From an uncultured Clostridia bacterium (GTDB lineage: Bacteria > Bacillota > Clostridia > Oscillospirales > Ruminococcaceae): a stretch of DNA of 64,000 nt. The DNA is taken from contig CANQLI010000002.1 of assembly GCA_947624675.1 (NCBI GenBank), positions 62,001-126,000 on the forward strand, written 5' to 3'. The position numbers and the translations under genes were made by a program. The notes under the pieces are model-generated. The model saw nothing but the letters and a program-made list of their open reading frames with translations, did no database searches and was not told the origin of the DNA. Below are positions 25,391-33,786 of the stretch, in pieces (within the stretch, counting starts at the first letter, position 1; every line of letters starts with the position of its first letter).

Positions 25391-26752
25391 ATGAAAAAGC
25401 TCTTTATAATCCGAACAATTATAAAAGACCTGTTTACAGCACAACTGCCCTACACGGCAGTTGTGCTTGTTTCGCTTATCATATCCTTCTTTACACTCTT
25501 TTTTGTAACGACTAAAGTAGCTAGCGAACATCTGGAATCAACATTATCTGAAAAACATTATTCTAATGATTTATATTTAGATGTCGCCGATAGTGCGTCA
25601 AATATAGGTGAGTATGGGAATAATATGGGCGATTATATGCTTAATGATGAATTTTGCAATAAATATTTAGAAATAAACCTACCAAAAGTAACATATATCA
25701 ATATTGGTGCATCTTTAATGTATTCAAAACTTAACGGAAAAAAACTACCTGGTACAGATTTTGTTGATGTTGGGGTGGAGCCGATTTTTTCTCAAGCCGA
25801 GAAGAACATATATGAGGCTTTTGAAAAAGATCTTAAATACGAATATGATGTCATAGACGGCAGAGATATTACAGAAGAAGAGCTATCCGAACATAAAAAT
25901 GTAGCGTTAGCACCCGAGGGCTGGGCGGTAAAGGTCGGCGATACTCTGGACTGCTTCGGGCATGAACTTAAGATAGTAGGACTTATAAGACCAAAAAAGG
26001 GATTTATTTATGAAGAGTTTTATCGTCCATATAGAGAAAACTTTTTAGTTCCTTATGATTTTTTGCTTGAATGTATGAACGACCCTCTTGATCTTGATAT
26101 TAAGAATGGTGAAGATTTAATCTACAATCCTGGTTATGACGGCAAACCAAAAAACAACAAATACGAGCCGGAAGAACTACCTCCTGACACTATTTATGCT
26201 ACTTTAAGCAGTACTTGTTTCAAGGATAAAATCTATCCTGCAATCATTATATTAAATGTACAACACATAATATTTTCCGAAAAAATAACTGAAAAACAAA
26301 AAAACGATTTTGCAAAACTTATCGGAGTATCTCCCGACGAGTTAAGAAGCTCATATGAGCAGTTTTATAAAGACAACATAAAAGAATTTAATAATCAGGC
26401 TTTGCTTGAGTGTGCTGTATCTGGAGCTTTCTGTGTACTCAACGCAGTTATGATAGTTTTGTTTATCTGTCGGAAAAATGTAGGTACATATAAGCTGTTC
26501 AGGGTATACGGCGGCAGTAGGAAAAACATATTTATGTTTAATCTTGTCAGTATGCTGGCGGTAATTTTGCTTGCGCTCATTATATCAGCCCTTATGTCAA
26601 TGCCTGTGATGAATGTATTTCACAGGATAAATCAAAAGTACGAATTCAGAGAAAGCTGTCTTATTATAACAAGCGCTGTATTTGTGGTGGTATCGGTTCT
26701 GGCGTGCATACCTGCGGCTGTATCCGCAGTAAGAAAATCGCCGGTTAATTGA
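25391..26752 (+). CDS. FtsX/MacB-like ABC permease, paralogue 1 of 3
   Basis: A 453-residue membrane protein with the topology of type VII (MacB/FtsX) permeases. One N-terminal helix (~18-40) is followed by a ~300-residue extracytoplasmic domain and three C-terminal helices (~335-355, 380-405, 420-445). The outer domain has a MacB-PCD-like core, VALAPEGWAVKVGDTLDCFG. The last ~120 residues are almost identical in the three paralogues, while residues ~45-110 and ~230-300 differ. It has no promoter of its own and follows the secreted-protein gene by 22 nt. Function is unknown; mechanotransmission or extrusion across the membrane is the family role. Confidence 0.82.
   Translation: MKKLFIIRTIIKDLFTAQLPYTAVVLVSLIISFFTLFFVTTKVASEHLESTLSEKHYSNDLYLDVADSASNIGEYGNNMGDYMLNDEFCNKYLEINLPKVTYINIGASLMYSKLNGKKLPGTDFVDVGVEPIFSQAEKNIYEAFEKDLKYEYDVIDGRDITEEELSEHKNVALAPEGWAVKVGDTLDCFGHELKIVGLIRPKKGFIYEEFYRPYRENFLVPYDFLLECMNDPLDLDIKNGEDLIYNPGYDGKPKNNKYEPEELPPDTIYATLSSTCFKDKIYPAIIILNVQHIIFSEKITEKQKNDFAKLIGVSPDELRSSYEQFYKDNIKEFNNQALLECAVSGAFCVLNAVMIVLFICRKNVGTYKLFRVYGGSRKNIFMFNLVSMLAVILLALIISALMSMPVMNVFHRINQKYEFRESCLIITSAVFVVVSVLACIPAAVSAVRKSPVN
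25439..25466 (+). repeat. Perfect 11-bp inverted repeat inside permease copy 1
   Basis: Arms GCACAACTGCC and GGCAGTTGTGC flank CTACAC, about 50 nt into the coding region. In copies 2 and 3 the right arm is kept but the left arm is changed, leaving only CTGCC/GGCAG. It may form an early mRNA hairpin. Confidence 0.5.
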
Positions 26753-26782
26753 TAAAATTGTAAATATTTTTGTCAAATACTG

Positions 26783-26811
26783 TTGACAAGCTATCGTCTA
26801 TATGCTATTAT
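26783..26811 (+). promoter_or_regulatory. Promoter of permease copy 2
   Basis: TTGACA (26783-26788) and TATTAT (26806-26811) are 17 bp apart. The same promoter recurs before copy 3. Confidence 0.8.
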
Positions 26812-26861
26812 AATAATATAATCAAGAATAATATTTATTATTAAATAACATAGAGGCTAAT

Positions 26862-28241
26862 ATGAAAAAACTGTTTGTTATTGCAACTATTGTCAAAGAT
26901 TTGTTTACATCTAAGCTGCCCTACACGGCAGTTGTGCTTATTTCGCTTATTTTATCCTTCTTTACACTCTTTTTCGTAACAACTAAAGTAGCTAGTGAAC
27001 ATCTAAAATCTACACTAACAGAAAAACATTATTCAAATGATTTATTTCTTGATATAACCAGTGATTTGCGCAATGTAGCAGAAAATAGTGATTTTTCACT
27101 TGACGAAAATGGTAATTACCTACTTGATGATGAATTTTACGATAGATATCTTAAACTAGACTTACCAACAACAACATTCGCTAGTATTATGTCATTTTTA
27201 AAATATTCAAAGCTTAACAATAAAAAACTTCCCGGTACGGATTTTGTTGAAGTTAATGTTCATCCGCTTTTTTCAAAGTCTGAGCAGGAAAAATATAAGC
27301 CTTTTGAATTATCACTTAAGTATGAATACGATGTCATTGACGGCAGGGATATTACAGAAGAGGATCTATCCGAACATAAAAATGTAGCTCTGGCGCCGGA
27401 AGGCTGGGCGGTAAAGGTCGGAGATACTCTGGACTGCTTCGGGCACAAGCTTAAAATAGTAGGACTTTTAAAGCCAAAAGTCGGTTTTGAATATGAAGGT
27501 GCGTATTATTCTTATCATGAAAAGTTTTTAGTGCCGTATGGTTTTTTAGTTGAGTGTATGAAGGAGCCTATTGATATTAATTCTCTTAATACCAAAACAG
27601 GTAATCTTGAACACAATCCTGGCTATGATGACAAACCCGTAGACAATAAATATGTGCTTATAGAACCTCCTGCTAATACTACATTCTCTTCTGACGGTCA
27701 GACTTGCTACAAGGGCAAAATTTATCCTGCAACCATTAAAATTAATCTACAAAACATCATATTTTCAAAAAAATTAACAGAAAAACAAAAAAACGATTAT
27801 GCGGAATTTTTAGGAGTTTCTCCCGATAAATTAAAAAGCTCCTATGAGCGACTCTATATGGACAATATAAAAGAATTTAATAATCAGGCTTTGCTTGAGT
27901 GTACTGTATCTGGAGCTTTCTGTGTGCTTAACGCTGTGATGATAGTTTTGTTTATCTGTCGAAAAAATATAGGTACATATAAGCTGTTCAGGGTATACGG
28001 AAGCAGCAGGAAAAACATATTTATTTTTAATCTTGTTAGTATGCTGTCGGTAATTTTGCTTGCACTTATTATCTCAGCCCTTATGTCAATGCCTGTGATG
28101 AATGTATTTCACAGGATAAATCAAAAGTACGAATTCAGAGAAAGCTGTCTTATTATAACAAGCGCTGTATTTGTGGCAGTATCGGTTCTGGCGTGTATAC
28201 CTGCGGCTGTATCCGCAGTAAGAAAATCGCCGGTTAATTGA
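26862..28241 (+). CDS. FtsX/MacB-like ABC permease, paralogue 2 of 3
   Basis: A 459-residue paralogue of the preceding permease, with the same helix, outer domain and three-helix layout. The opening KDLFTSKLPYTAVVLISLIL and the C-terminal block from KEFNNQALLEC onward match copies 1 and 3 almost residue for residue. The outer domain carries a longer insert near residues 50-70 (SDLRNVAENSDFSLDENG). The ribosome-binding site is GAGG, 5 bases before ATG. It has its own promoter, so its dose can differ from copy 1. Confidence 0.82.
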   Translation: MKKLFVIATIVKDLFTSKLPYTAVVLISLILSFFTLFFVTTKVASEHLKSTLTEKHYSNDLFLDITSDLRNVAENSDFSLDENGNYLLDDEFYDRYLKLDLPTTTFASIMSFLKYSKLNNKKLPGTDFVEVNVHPLFSKSEQEKYKPFELSLKYEYDVIDGRDITEEDLSEHKNVALAPEGWAVKVGDTLDCFGHKLKIVGLLKPKVGFEYEGAYYSYHEKFLVPYGFLVECMKEPIDINSLNTKTGNLEHNPGYDDKPVDNKYVLIEPPANTTFSSDGQTCYKGKIYPATIKINLQNIIFSKKLTEKQKNDYAEFLGVSPDKLKSSYERLYMDNIKEFNNQALLECTVSGAFCVLNAVMIVLFICRKNIGTYKLFRVYGSSRKNIFIFNLVSMLSVILLALIISALMSMPVMNVFHRINQKYEFRESCLIITSAVFVAVSVLACIPAAVSAVRKSPVN

Positions 28242-28271
28242 TAAAATTGTAAATATTCTTGTCAAATACTG

Positions 28272-28300
28272 TTGACAAGCTATCGTCTATATGCTATTAT
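28272..28300 (+). promoter_or_regulatory. Promoter of permease copy 3 and the ABC ATPase
   Basis: TTGACA (28272-28277) and TATTAT (28295-28300) are 17 bp apart. No terminator is seen before the ATPase and the fifth gene, so this promoter probably drives them as well. Confidence 0.8.
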
Positions 28301-28350
28301 AATAATATAACCGAGAAAAATATTTATTATTAAATAACATAGAGGCTAAT

Positions 28351-29685
28351 ATGAAAAAACTGTTTGTTATTACAACTATTGTCAAAGATTTGTTTACATC
28401 TAAGCTGCCCTACACGGCAGTTGTGCTTGTTTCGCTTATCATATCCTTCTTTACACTATTTTTTGTAACAACCAAAGTCGCTAGCGAACATCTGGAATCT
28501 ACAGCATTGGAAAACAGATATTATAATGATTTGTATGTACTTGATGACCAACCCAATTCGTTTTTGTTGAATGATGACTTTTATAACGATTATTTGAAAT
28601 TAACATTTCCCAAAGCGACATCATCTACTAATATTATGTCATTTTTAAAATATTCAAAGCTTAACGATAAAAAACTACCCGGTACTGATTTTGTTGAAGT
28701 TAATGTTCATCCGCTTTTTTCAAAGTCTGAGCAGGACAAGTATGAAGCTTTTGAATTTTCGTTACGATATGAATATGATGTCATTGACGGTAGAGATATT
28801 ACAGAGGAAGAGCTATCCGAACATAAAAATGTAGCTCTGGCACCGGAAGGCTGGGCGGTAAAGGTCGGTGATACTCTGGACTGCTTCGGTCATAAACTAA
28901 AGATAGTAGGGTTAATAAAACCCAAAGAAGGTTTTATTTATGGAGAATTTTATAATCCGTATCGGGAGCGTTTTTTAGTTCCGTATGATTTTCTACTCGA
29001 ATGTATGAAAGATCCCCTTGATCTTGATATAAAAAATGGAGAAGATTTTAATTACAATCCCGGTTATCGCGACAAGCCAGTAGATAATAAATATGTTCTT
29101 ATTGACCCTCCTCCTAATACAACTTTTCGAGATGTAGGTCAAACTGTTTATAAAGATAAAATATACCCGGCTATCATTAGAATAGACTTAGATTATATAG
29201 TATTTTCCGAAAAAATAACAGAAAAACAAAAAAACGATTTTGCAAAATTTATCGGAGTATCTCCTGACGAGTTAAGAAGCTCGTATGAGCGCTACTATAA
29301 AGACACAGTTAAAGAATTTAATAATCAGGCTTTGCTTGAGTGTGCTGTATCTGGAGCTTTCTGTGTGCTCAACGCTGTGATGATAGTTTTGTTTATCTGT
29401 CGAAAAAATATAGGTACATATAAGCTGTTCAGGGTATACGGCGGCAGTAAGAGAAACATATTTATGTTTAATCTTGTTAGTATGCTGGCGATAATTTTGC
29501 TTGCGCTTATTATCTCAGCCCTTATGTCAATGCCTGTGATGAATATATTTCACAGGATAAATCAAAAGTACGAATTCAGAGAAAGCTGTCTTATTATAAC
29601 AAGCGCTGTATTTTTGATAGTATCGGTTCTGGCGTGTATACCTGCGGCTATATCCGCAGTAAGAAAATCGCCGGTTAGTAATTAA
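28351..29685 (+). CDS. FtsX/MacB-like ABC permease, paralogue 3 of 3
   Basis: A 444-residue third paralogue, the shortest because of a deletion near residues 50-65. N- and C-terminal blocks match copies 1 and 2. In the middle it is a mosaic: residues around FLKYSKLNDKKLPGTDFVEV resemble copy 2, while the PLDLDIKNGED region resembles copy 1, which suggests recombination between copies. The ABC ATPase gene begins 14 nt after its stop. An ATPase dimer should bind two permease protomers, so three copies allow alternative or mixed pairings. Confidence 0.82.
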   Translation: MKKLFVITTIVKDLFTSKLPYTAVVLVSLIISFFTLFFVTTKVASEHLESTALENRYYNDLYVLDDQPNSFLLNDDFYNDYLKLTFPKATSSTNIMSFLKYSKLNDKKLPGTDFVEVNVHPLFSKSEQDKYEAFEFSLRYEYDVIDGRDITEEELSEHKNVALAPEGWAVKVGDTLDCFGHKLKIVGLIKPKEGFIYGEFYNPYRERFLVPYDFLLECMKDPLDLDIKNGEDFNYNPGYRDKPVDNKYVLIDPPPNTTFRDVGQTVYKDKIYPAIIRIDLDYIVFSEKITEKQKNDFAKFIGVSPDELRSSYERYYKDTVKEFNNQALLECAVSGAFCVLNAVMIVLFICRKNIGTYKLFRVYGGSKRNIFMFNLVSMLAIILLALIISALMSMPVMNIFHRINQKYEFRESCLIITSAVFLIVSVLACIPAAISAVRKSPVSN

Positions 29686-29699
29686 GGGGGGAAGTAAAT

Positions 29700-30377
29700 A
29701 TGATTTGCCTTAAAAACATTGTAAAAATCTACAATAGAAAATCTTCTCAGCCAACAAGAGCTCTAGACGGTGTTGATCTTGTGATTAACAACGGTGAAAT
29801 GCTGGCGATAATGGGAGTTTCAGGTTCGGGAAAATCGACGCTTTTAAATATCATAGGCTGTCTTGACAAGGCGACCGACGGAGAATACATTCTTGATGGA
29901 AAGAACATAAACGAATATAAATCTAAGGAAATTTATGTGTTAAGAAACAAAAAGTTTGGTTTTATTTTGCAAAATTATGGACTTGTTGAGGACAAAAGCG
30001 TTTTAACAAATGTTATGTATCCCCTCGCCTTTTCAAAAGATGTGGGATATTTTAAGATGAAGGGTCTTGCAAAAAAGGCTATTAAAAATGCGGGTATCGG
30101 AGAGCTTACGAGGAAAAAAGTAAGTAAGATCTCCGGCGGACAAAAGCAGCGTGCAGCCATAGCACGAGCGATAGTAAATTCTCCCGAGGTTATACTTGCC
30201 GATGAGCCGACAGCAGCTCTTGACCACAAGACAGCAGATGAAATAATTGGGCTTCTTAAAAAACTAAACAAAAACGGCACAACTATAATTGTTGTCACAC
30301 ACGACAAGCGCATTGCGGATATGTGCGATAGGATAGTATGCATATCTGACGGACGAATATCGGAGGACAGCAAATGA
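29700..30377 (+). CDS. ABC transporter ATPase, MacB/LolD-like
   Basis: A 225-residue nucleotide-binding subunit. Walker A is GVSGSGKST (~38-46), the Q-loop is FGFILQNYG, the signature is KISGGQKQRAAIARAI, Walker B is VILADEPTAALD and the switch His is in VVTHDKRIAD. The length and the signature fit the LolD/MacB/FtsE group, which power FtsX-like permeases. GGGGGG precedes the ATG. It is the only ATPase in the locus, so it must serve the three paralogues and the downstream membrane subunit. Its end overlaps the next gene by four bases. Confidence 0.93.
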   Translation: MICLKNIVKIYNRKSSQPTRALDGVDLVINNGEMLAIMGVSGSGKSTLLNIIGCLDKATDGEYILDGKNINEYKSKEIYVLRNKKFGFILQNYGLVEDKSVLTNVMYPLAFSKDVGYFKMKGLAKKAIKNAGIGELTRKKVSKISGGQKQRAAIARAIVNSPEVILADEPTAALDHKTADEIIGLLKKLNKNGTTIIVVTHDKRIADMCDRIVCISDGRISEDSK

Positions 30378-31450
30378 AATTTTTGTGGCAATTAAATGAA
30401 GATGTAAAATCAAACCTGCTTGCAGTAATACTGATCGTTCTTGAGTTGGTGTTTGCGATAGTGTGCTTTTCGGTGTGCTTTGAGCTTTCTGGAAGCTTTG
30501 TTACATCTGTGGGATTTTTCGCCAAAGACTTCAACGATAATTCTCTTGCTGTTAAACTTTCCGAAATAAACTATAGTGTTATAAATGATATAACTGAAAA
30601 CGAAAATGTAAAAAATATCTATACCGCAAGCTTTTATACTGGTTCATATGAAAATCAGAATACCTACATAGGAAGCTTTTCAGAAAATGTATTTAACGAC
30701 CTTGACCTTTCCTATAAAGGCGAAATGATCGACACTACAAAAGACTACGGGAATGCAGTTCCCTGTCTTGTCTCAAATATTCTTTCAAAAGTCTTTGAGA
30801 TAGGAAGAACATATAATTTAGACGGAACGGATTTTTATATATCAGGAAGTCTGAATGATGACAATATCTACTATATGCTTGGAGATTTGACAAGCGACGC
30901 CTTTTTTATGTGCTATGACAAGAACAACATTCTTCCCTCATCCGAACTTAATAGATCAAGCACGAATAATGCTCTTATCACAGCCAAGGACGGAATTAGT
31001 GATACAATACTTTCCAAAAGTCTTGATGAAATTTCTGCGATTGAATCAAAGAATTATTTTGACTGGCGTGAGAAGCTTTCAGATGACTTTGACAAGATGT
31101 CCGGAAATCTTATTATAGGATTTCTTGTTTTGTTACTTTCTACCGTCGGATTTTTGGCAAACAATATCTTAAGCTTTAATCAAAATCAAAGGTCATATAC
31201 AAATCAACTTATTGTCGGTCAGAAAAAGGGCTGTATAACACTTCTTTTTGCAACCAGACTTGTTATTTGTACAGCAATATCATCTGCTGTCGTACTTATT
31301 TTTAAAGACAAAATCTCCGCTCTTATTGAAAGTGAAGTAATGACATATGATAATCTGATTTATTCAATACTAACCTGTCTTGTACTTTGCCTTATCTGCA
31401 TAATCGTCATAGGTCTGCGTATCAGTAAAGCTGAGATCGTAGAGCGATAA
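30374..31450 (+). CDS. Dissimilar FtsX-like membrane subunit
   Basis: A 358-residue membrane protein, overlapping the ATPase stop by ATGA. It has one N-terminal helix (~16-38), an extracytoplasmic domain (~40-245) and three C-terminal helices (~248-268, 293-312, 328-350), so it shares the topology of the tandem permeases but not their sequence. The outer domain is shorter and lacks the APEGWAVKVGD core. It may form the second half of a heteromeric permease with one of the three paralogues. Function is unknown. Confidence 0.75.
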   Translation: MKFLWQLNEDVKSNLLAVILIVLELVFAIVCFSVCFELSGSFVTSVGFFAKDFNDNSLAVKLSEINYSVINDITENENVKNIYTASFYTGSYENQNTYIGSFSENVFNDLDLSYKGEMIDTTKDYGNAVPCLVSNILSKVFEIGRTYNLDGTDFYISGSLNDDNIYYMLGDLTSDAFFMCYDKNNILPSSELNRSSTNNALITAKDGISDTILSKSLDEISAIESKNYFDWREKLSDDFDKMSGNLIIGFLVLLLSTVGFLANNILSFNQNQRSYTNQLIVGQKKGCITLLFATRLVICTAISSAVVLIFKDKISALIESEVMTYDNLIYSILTCLVLCLICIIVIGLRISKAEIVER

Positions 31451-31473
31451 ACGCTAAGACTTATTATCCTTAC

Positions 31474-31502
31474 TTGACACAAGTATAAAAATCTGTTATT
31501 CT
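31474..31502 (+). promoter_or_regulatory. tcdA promoter
   Basis: TTGACA (31474-31479) and TATTCT (31497-31502) are 17 bp apart. The predicted transcript begins at the hairpin listed next. Confidence 0.75.
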
Positions 31503-31505
31503 AAA

Positions 31506-31540
31506 AACTGCGGAATGTCTATAAGACATCCCGCAGTTTA
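31506..31540 (+). promoter_or_regulatory. Hairpin at the 5' end of the tcdA transcript
   Basis: Arms AACTGCGG-ATGTC and GACAT-CCGCAGTT pair apart from one mismatch. The stem begins within a few bases of the predicted transcription start and has no T tract, so a 5' mRNA-protecting or regulatory stem is more likely than a terminator. Confidence 0.45.
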
Positions 31541-31559
31541 CAACAGGGAAGGTATAAAA

Positions 31560-32297
31560 ATGCTTAATCAGTTTTCAAGAACAGAGCTGATGTTCGGAAA
31601 AGAAGCAATGGATAAGCTTTCAGCCTCGCGCGTTGCTGTTTTCGGTATAGGCGGTGTCGGCGGATATACAGTCGAGGCGCTTGTGCGCTCAGGATTAGGC
31701 GCTATTGATCTTATTGATAACGATAGATTCTCACTTACAAATATAAATCGTCAGATCTATGCGACACATAAAACACTGGACGAATTTAAGGTGGATGCCG
31801 CAAAAGACCGTATTGCCGAAATAAATCCGAATGTGAAAGTAACAACGCACAAAATATTCTATACTTCTGAGACAGCCAACCGGCTTGACTTTTCCGAGTA
31901 TGATTACATTGTTGACGCAATAGATACCGTTGCCGGAAAGCTTGCTTTAGTGGAAAACGCCAACAAGTCAGGCGTGCCGATAATAAGCTCAATGGGCGCA
32001 GGAAACAAAGTCGATCCTACAGCCTTTGAGGTCACTGACATATACAAGACCTCTGTTTGTCCGCTCGCTAAGGTAATGCGCTATGAGCTAAAGCGCAGAG
32101 GTATAAAAAAGCTTAAGGTTGTGTACTCAAAAGAACAGCCATTAAAACCTGTACTTGATACGAACATTGAGATATATGCAGATGAACTCAATAACCGAAG
32201 ACAGATACCTGCAAGCAACGCATTTGTGCCTTCTGTTGCAGGACTTATAATCGCCGGAGAGGTTATTAAGGATCTGATACAGTATCAAAAAACCTGA
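31560..32297 (+). CDS. tcdA: tRNA threonylcarbamoyladenosine dehydratase TcdA
   Basis: A 245-residue E1-like (ThiF/MoeB fold) enzyme that cyclises t6A37 to ct6A in tRNA using ATP. The nucleotide-binding loop is GIGGVGGYTVEALVRSG (~25-41), followed by DNDRFSLTNINRQI. A CPLAK motif and a basic ELKRRGIKKLKVVYS stretch are typical of TcdA rather than of sulfur-carrier activators. The ATG at 31560 has GGGAAGG upstream; the frame is open 15 codons further, through the 5' hairpin. It has its own promoter and terminator. Confidence 0.9.
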   Translation: MLNQFSRTELMFGKEAMDKLSASRVAVFGIGGVGGYTVEALVRSGLGAIDLIDNDRFSLTNINRQIYATHKTLDEFKVDAAKDRIAEINPNVKVTTHKIFYTSETANRLDFSEYDYIVDAIDTVAGKLALVENANKSGVPIISSMGAGNKVDPTAFEVTDIYKTSVCPLAKVMRYELKRRGIKKLKVVYSKEQPLKPVLDTNIEIYADELNNRRQIPASNAFVPSVAGLIIAGEVIKDLIQYQKT

Positions 32298-32314
32298 TTG
32301 AATTCTTGTTACAG

Positions 32315-32340
32315 CACTCACAGGGATGTGAGTGTTTTTT
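32315..32340 (+). terminator. tcdA terminator
   Basis: Arms CACTCACA and TGTGAGTG around a GGGA tetraloop are followed by six T. Confidence 0.92.
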
Positions 32341-32372
32341 GTATATACATATTCTTGCTCAACCCCTATCAG

Positions 32373-32417
32373 TAAAAAACCACATCGCTGCAACGCAAAG
32401 CTAAACAACGATGTGGT
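32373..32417 (-). terminator. Terminator of the Mn-catalase-like gene
   Basis: Arms ACCACATCG and CGATGTGGT (9 bp) close a 21-nt loop; on the minus strand a T run follows. Confidence 0.8.
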
Positions 32418-32435
32418 AAATTATTTATAAATGAG

Positions 32436-33104
32436 TTAGCTGAACATTGGCGGAGTAACATCAGTATCCGGAAATGTGCTGCCCTTGGGTGACGGTTCAG
32501 ACATACTGAAATACATTTTTGCAGCCTTTGTCGTTCCAAAATCACGGTTAGAACCGGTTTTTTGTACCTTGTTGAATGCTTCACGGAACATAGCGTTATG
32601 TGCCTCTTCCCTGTTCAGAAGAAAATCTATTGTTTCTCTTACTCTCTTATCATCTATCTGTCTATAAAGATATTCGTACACTACCTTTGCCCTCTGTTCC
32701 GAAGCAATATTTGAAAGCAGGTCGGCACATAAGTCTCCTGTAACAGTTACATAATCTCCTGTCCACGAATAACCTGAGGCATTTATAAGTCCCGGGTTAA
32801 GTCCTAAAAGGACATGAGACTCTATTTCCCCTGCCGGGACAGTCTTTGCCTCAACATCGTGCCCGTTTAACAGATTGATAGTCTGCGCAACCATCTCCAT
32901 ATGACCCAGCTCCTCAGCAGCAATATCTAGAAATAAGTCCTTGATCTCAGGATCCTTTATTCTAAAGCTTTGCGACATATACTGCATAGCGGCTTTTAGC
33001 TCACCATTAGCACCTCCGAGCTGTTCCTGCATAAGAGCGGCATACTGTGGATTCGGCTTTTCAACGCCTACGGGATGAAATAGCATTTTTTCATGTTTAA
33101 ACAT
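32436..33104 (-). CDS. Manganese catalase family protein, CotJC-like
   Basis: A 222-residue ferritin-like di-metal protein. Metal-ligand motifs are visible: Glu in NGELKAAMQYM, EELGHMEM and REEAHNAMFREAF, each combining Glu and His. It ends in a short Pro/Ser tail without the beta-rich C-terminal lobe of full catalases, and the length matches CotJC of spore coats. It probably detoxifies hydrogen peroxide; a spore-coat role is possible but no cotJA or cotJB gene is nearby. AAAGGAGG precedes the ATG. It is monocistronic. Confidence 0.88.
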   Translation of the reverse strand: MFKHEKMLFHPVGVEKPNPQYAALMQEQLGGANGELKAAMQYMSQSFRIKDPEIKDLFLDIAAEELGHMEMVAQTINLLNGHDVEAKTVPAGEIESHVLLGLNPGLINASGYSWTGDYVTVTGDLCADLLSNIASEQRAKVVYEYLYRQIDDKRVRETIDFLLNREEAHNAMFREAFNKVQKTGSNRDFGTTKAAKMYFSMSEPSPKGSTFPDTDVTPPMFS

Positions 33105-33222
33105 AGAAATAACCTCCTTTTCTGTGAGATATTATTTCCATATTTTGAAGTATTATACAAATGATATTACGCCAAAAAATATTTCTCTTTGACGCCCAAA
33201 GCAGTTTAGATTTCAAAAATAC

Positions 33223-33696
33223 TCAGTTTAAAATCAAAACACCGATGTTTAAATAGGATGCAAATGCTGTCCAGAGCAAATATGGGATATTAAGATAAGC
33301 GGCAACAGGACGGATTCTGTAAAAAACGCATATCATAACAACTATAAGCAACAGTAACAAAAGAATAATAATGACAGAAAGTCCGACCATTTCAAGTCTG
33401 AAGAACACTATGCTCCATAAAAAGTTCACAACAAGCTGTATTCCATACACAGCAAGTGCAAAATTCTTTTGCCTTACAGTCGCCTTGGAGGTATAGATAA
33501 AATATGCCGATATTCCCATAAGCGCATATAGAATTATCCATACAATAGGAAATATCCAGCCCGGCGGAGAAAAAGGCGGTCTAACGATTTCCTTATAAAA
33601 AGAGAATGAATTTCCTGCAATGATACCCGATAATACACCAACTAACTCTGTTCCTACGATAAAAATAAGTAGGTCTGTTATTTTTGTTTTTTTCAT
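33223..33696 (-). CDS. tspO: TspO/MBR family tryptophan-rich sensory protein
   Basis: A 157-residue, five-helix membrane protein. The family motif PPFSPPGWIFPIVWIILYAL lies at about residues 31-50, and the C-terminal helix has LLWTAFASYLN. TspO proteins bind porphyrins and other small hydrophobic ligands. The ATG at 33696 is chosen because GGAGG lies 5 bases upstream; the frame is open 15 codons further. It stands alone on the minus strand. The presence of hemZ elsewhere gives a loose porphyrin link only. Confidence 0.9.
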   Translation of the reverse strand: MKKTKITDLLIFIVGTELVGVLSGIIAGNSFSFYKEIVRPPFSPPGWIFPIVWIILYALMGISAYFIYTSKATVRQKNFALAVYGIQLVVNFLWSIVFFRLEMVGLSVIIILLLLLLIVVMICVFYRIRPVAAYLNIPYLLWTAFASYLNIGVLILN

Positions 33697-33786
33697 AACT
33701 GCCTCCGTTAAAGTATTGATAACACATTTTATGCCTTTCACTTGAGACTTATGATTTAATATCTACTTATAAATCTATTGTATAGT

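Larger units (their letters stand above)
26750..28350 (+). repeat. Tandemly duplicated gene-plus-promoter unit, period 1,489 bp
   Basis: The 109-bp gap before permease copy 2 (26753-26861) and that before copy 3 (28242-28350) are nearly identical, as are the ends of the genes on both sides. Copies 2 and 3 start exactly 1,489 bp apart. The repeat unit is therefore promoter plus permease, duplicated in tandem. Confidence 0.85.
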
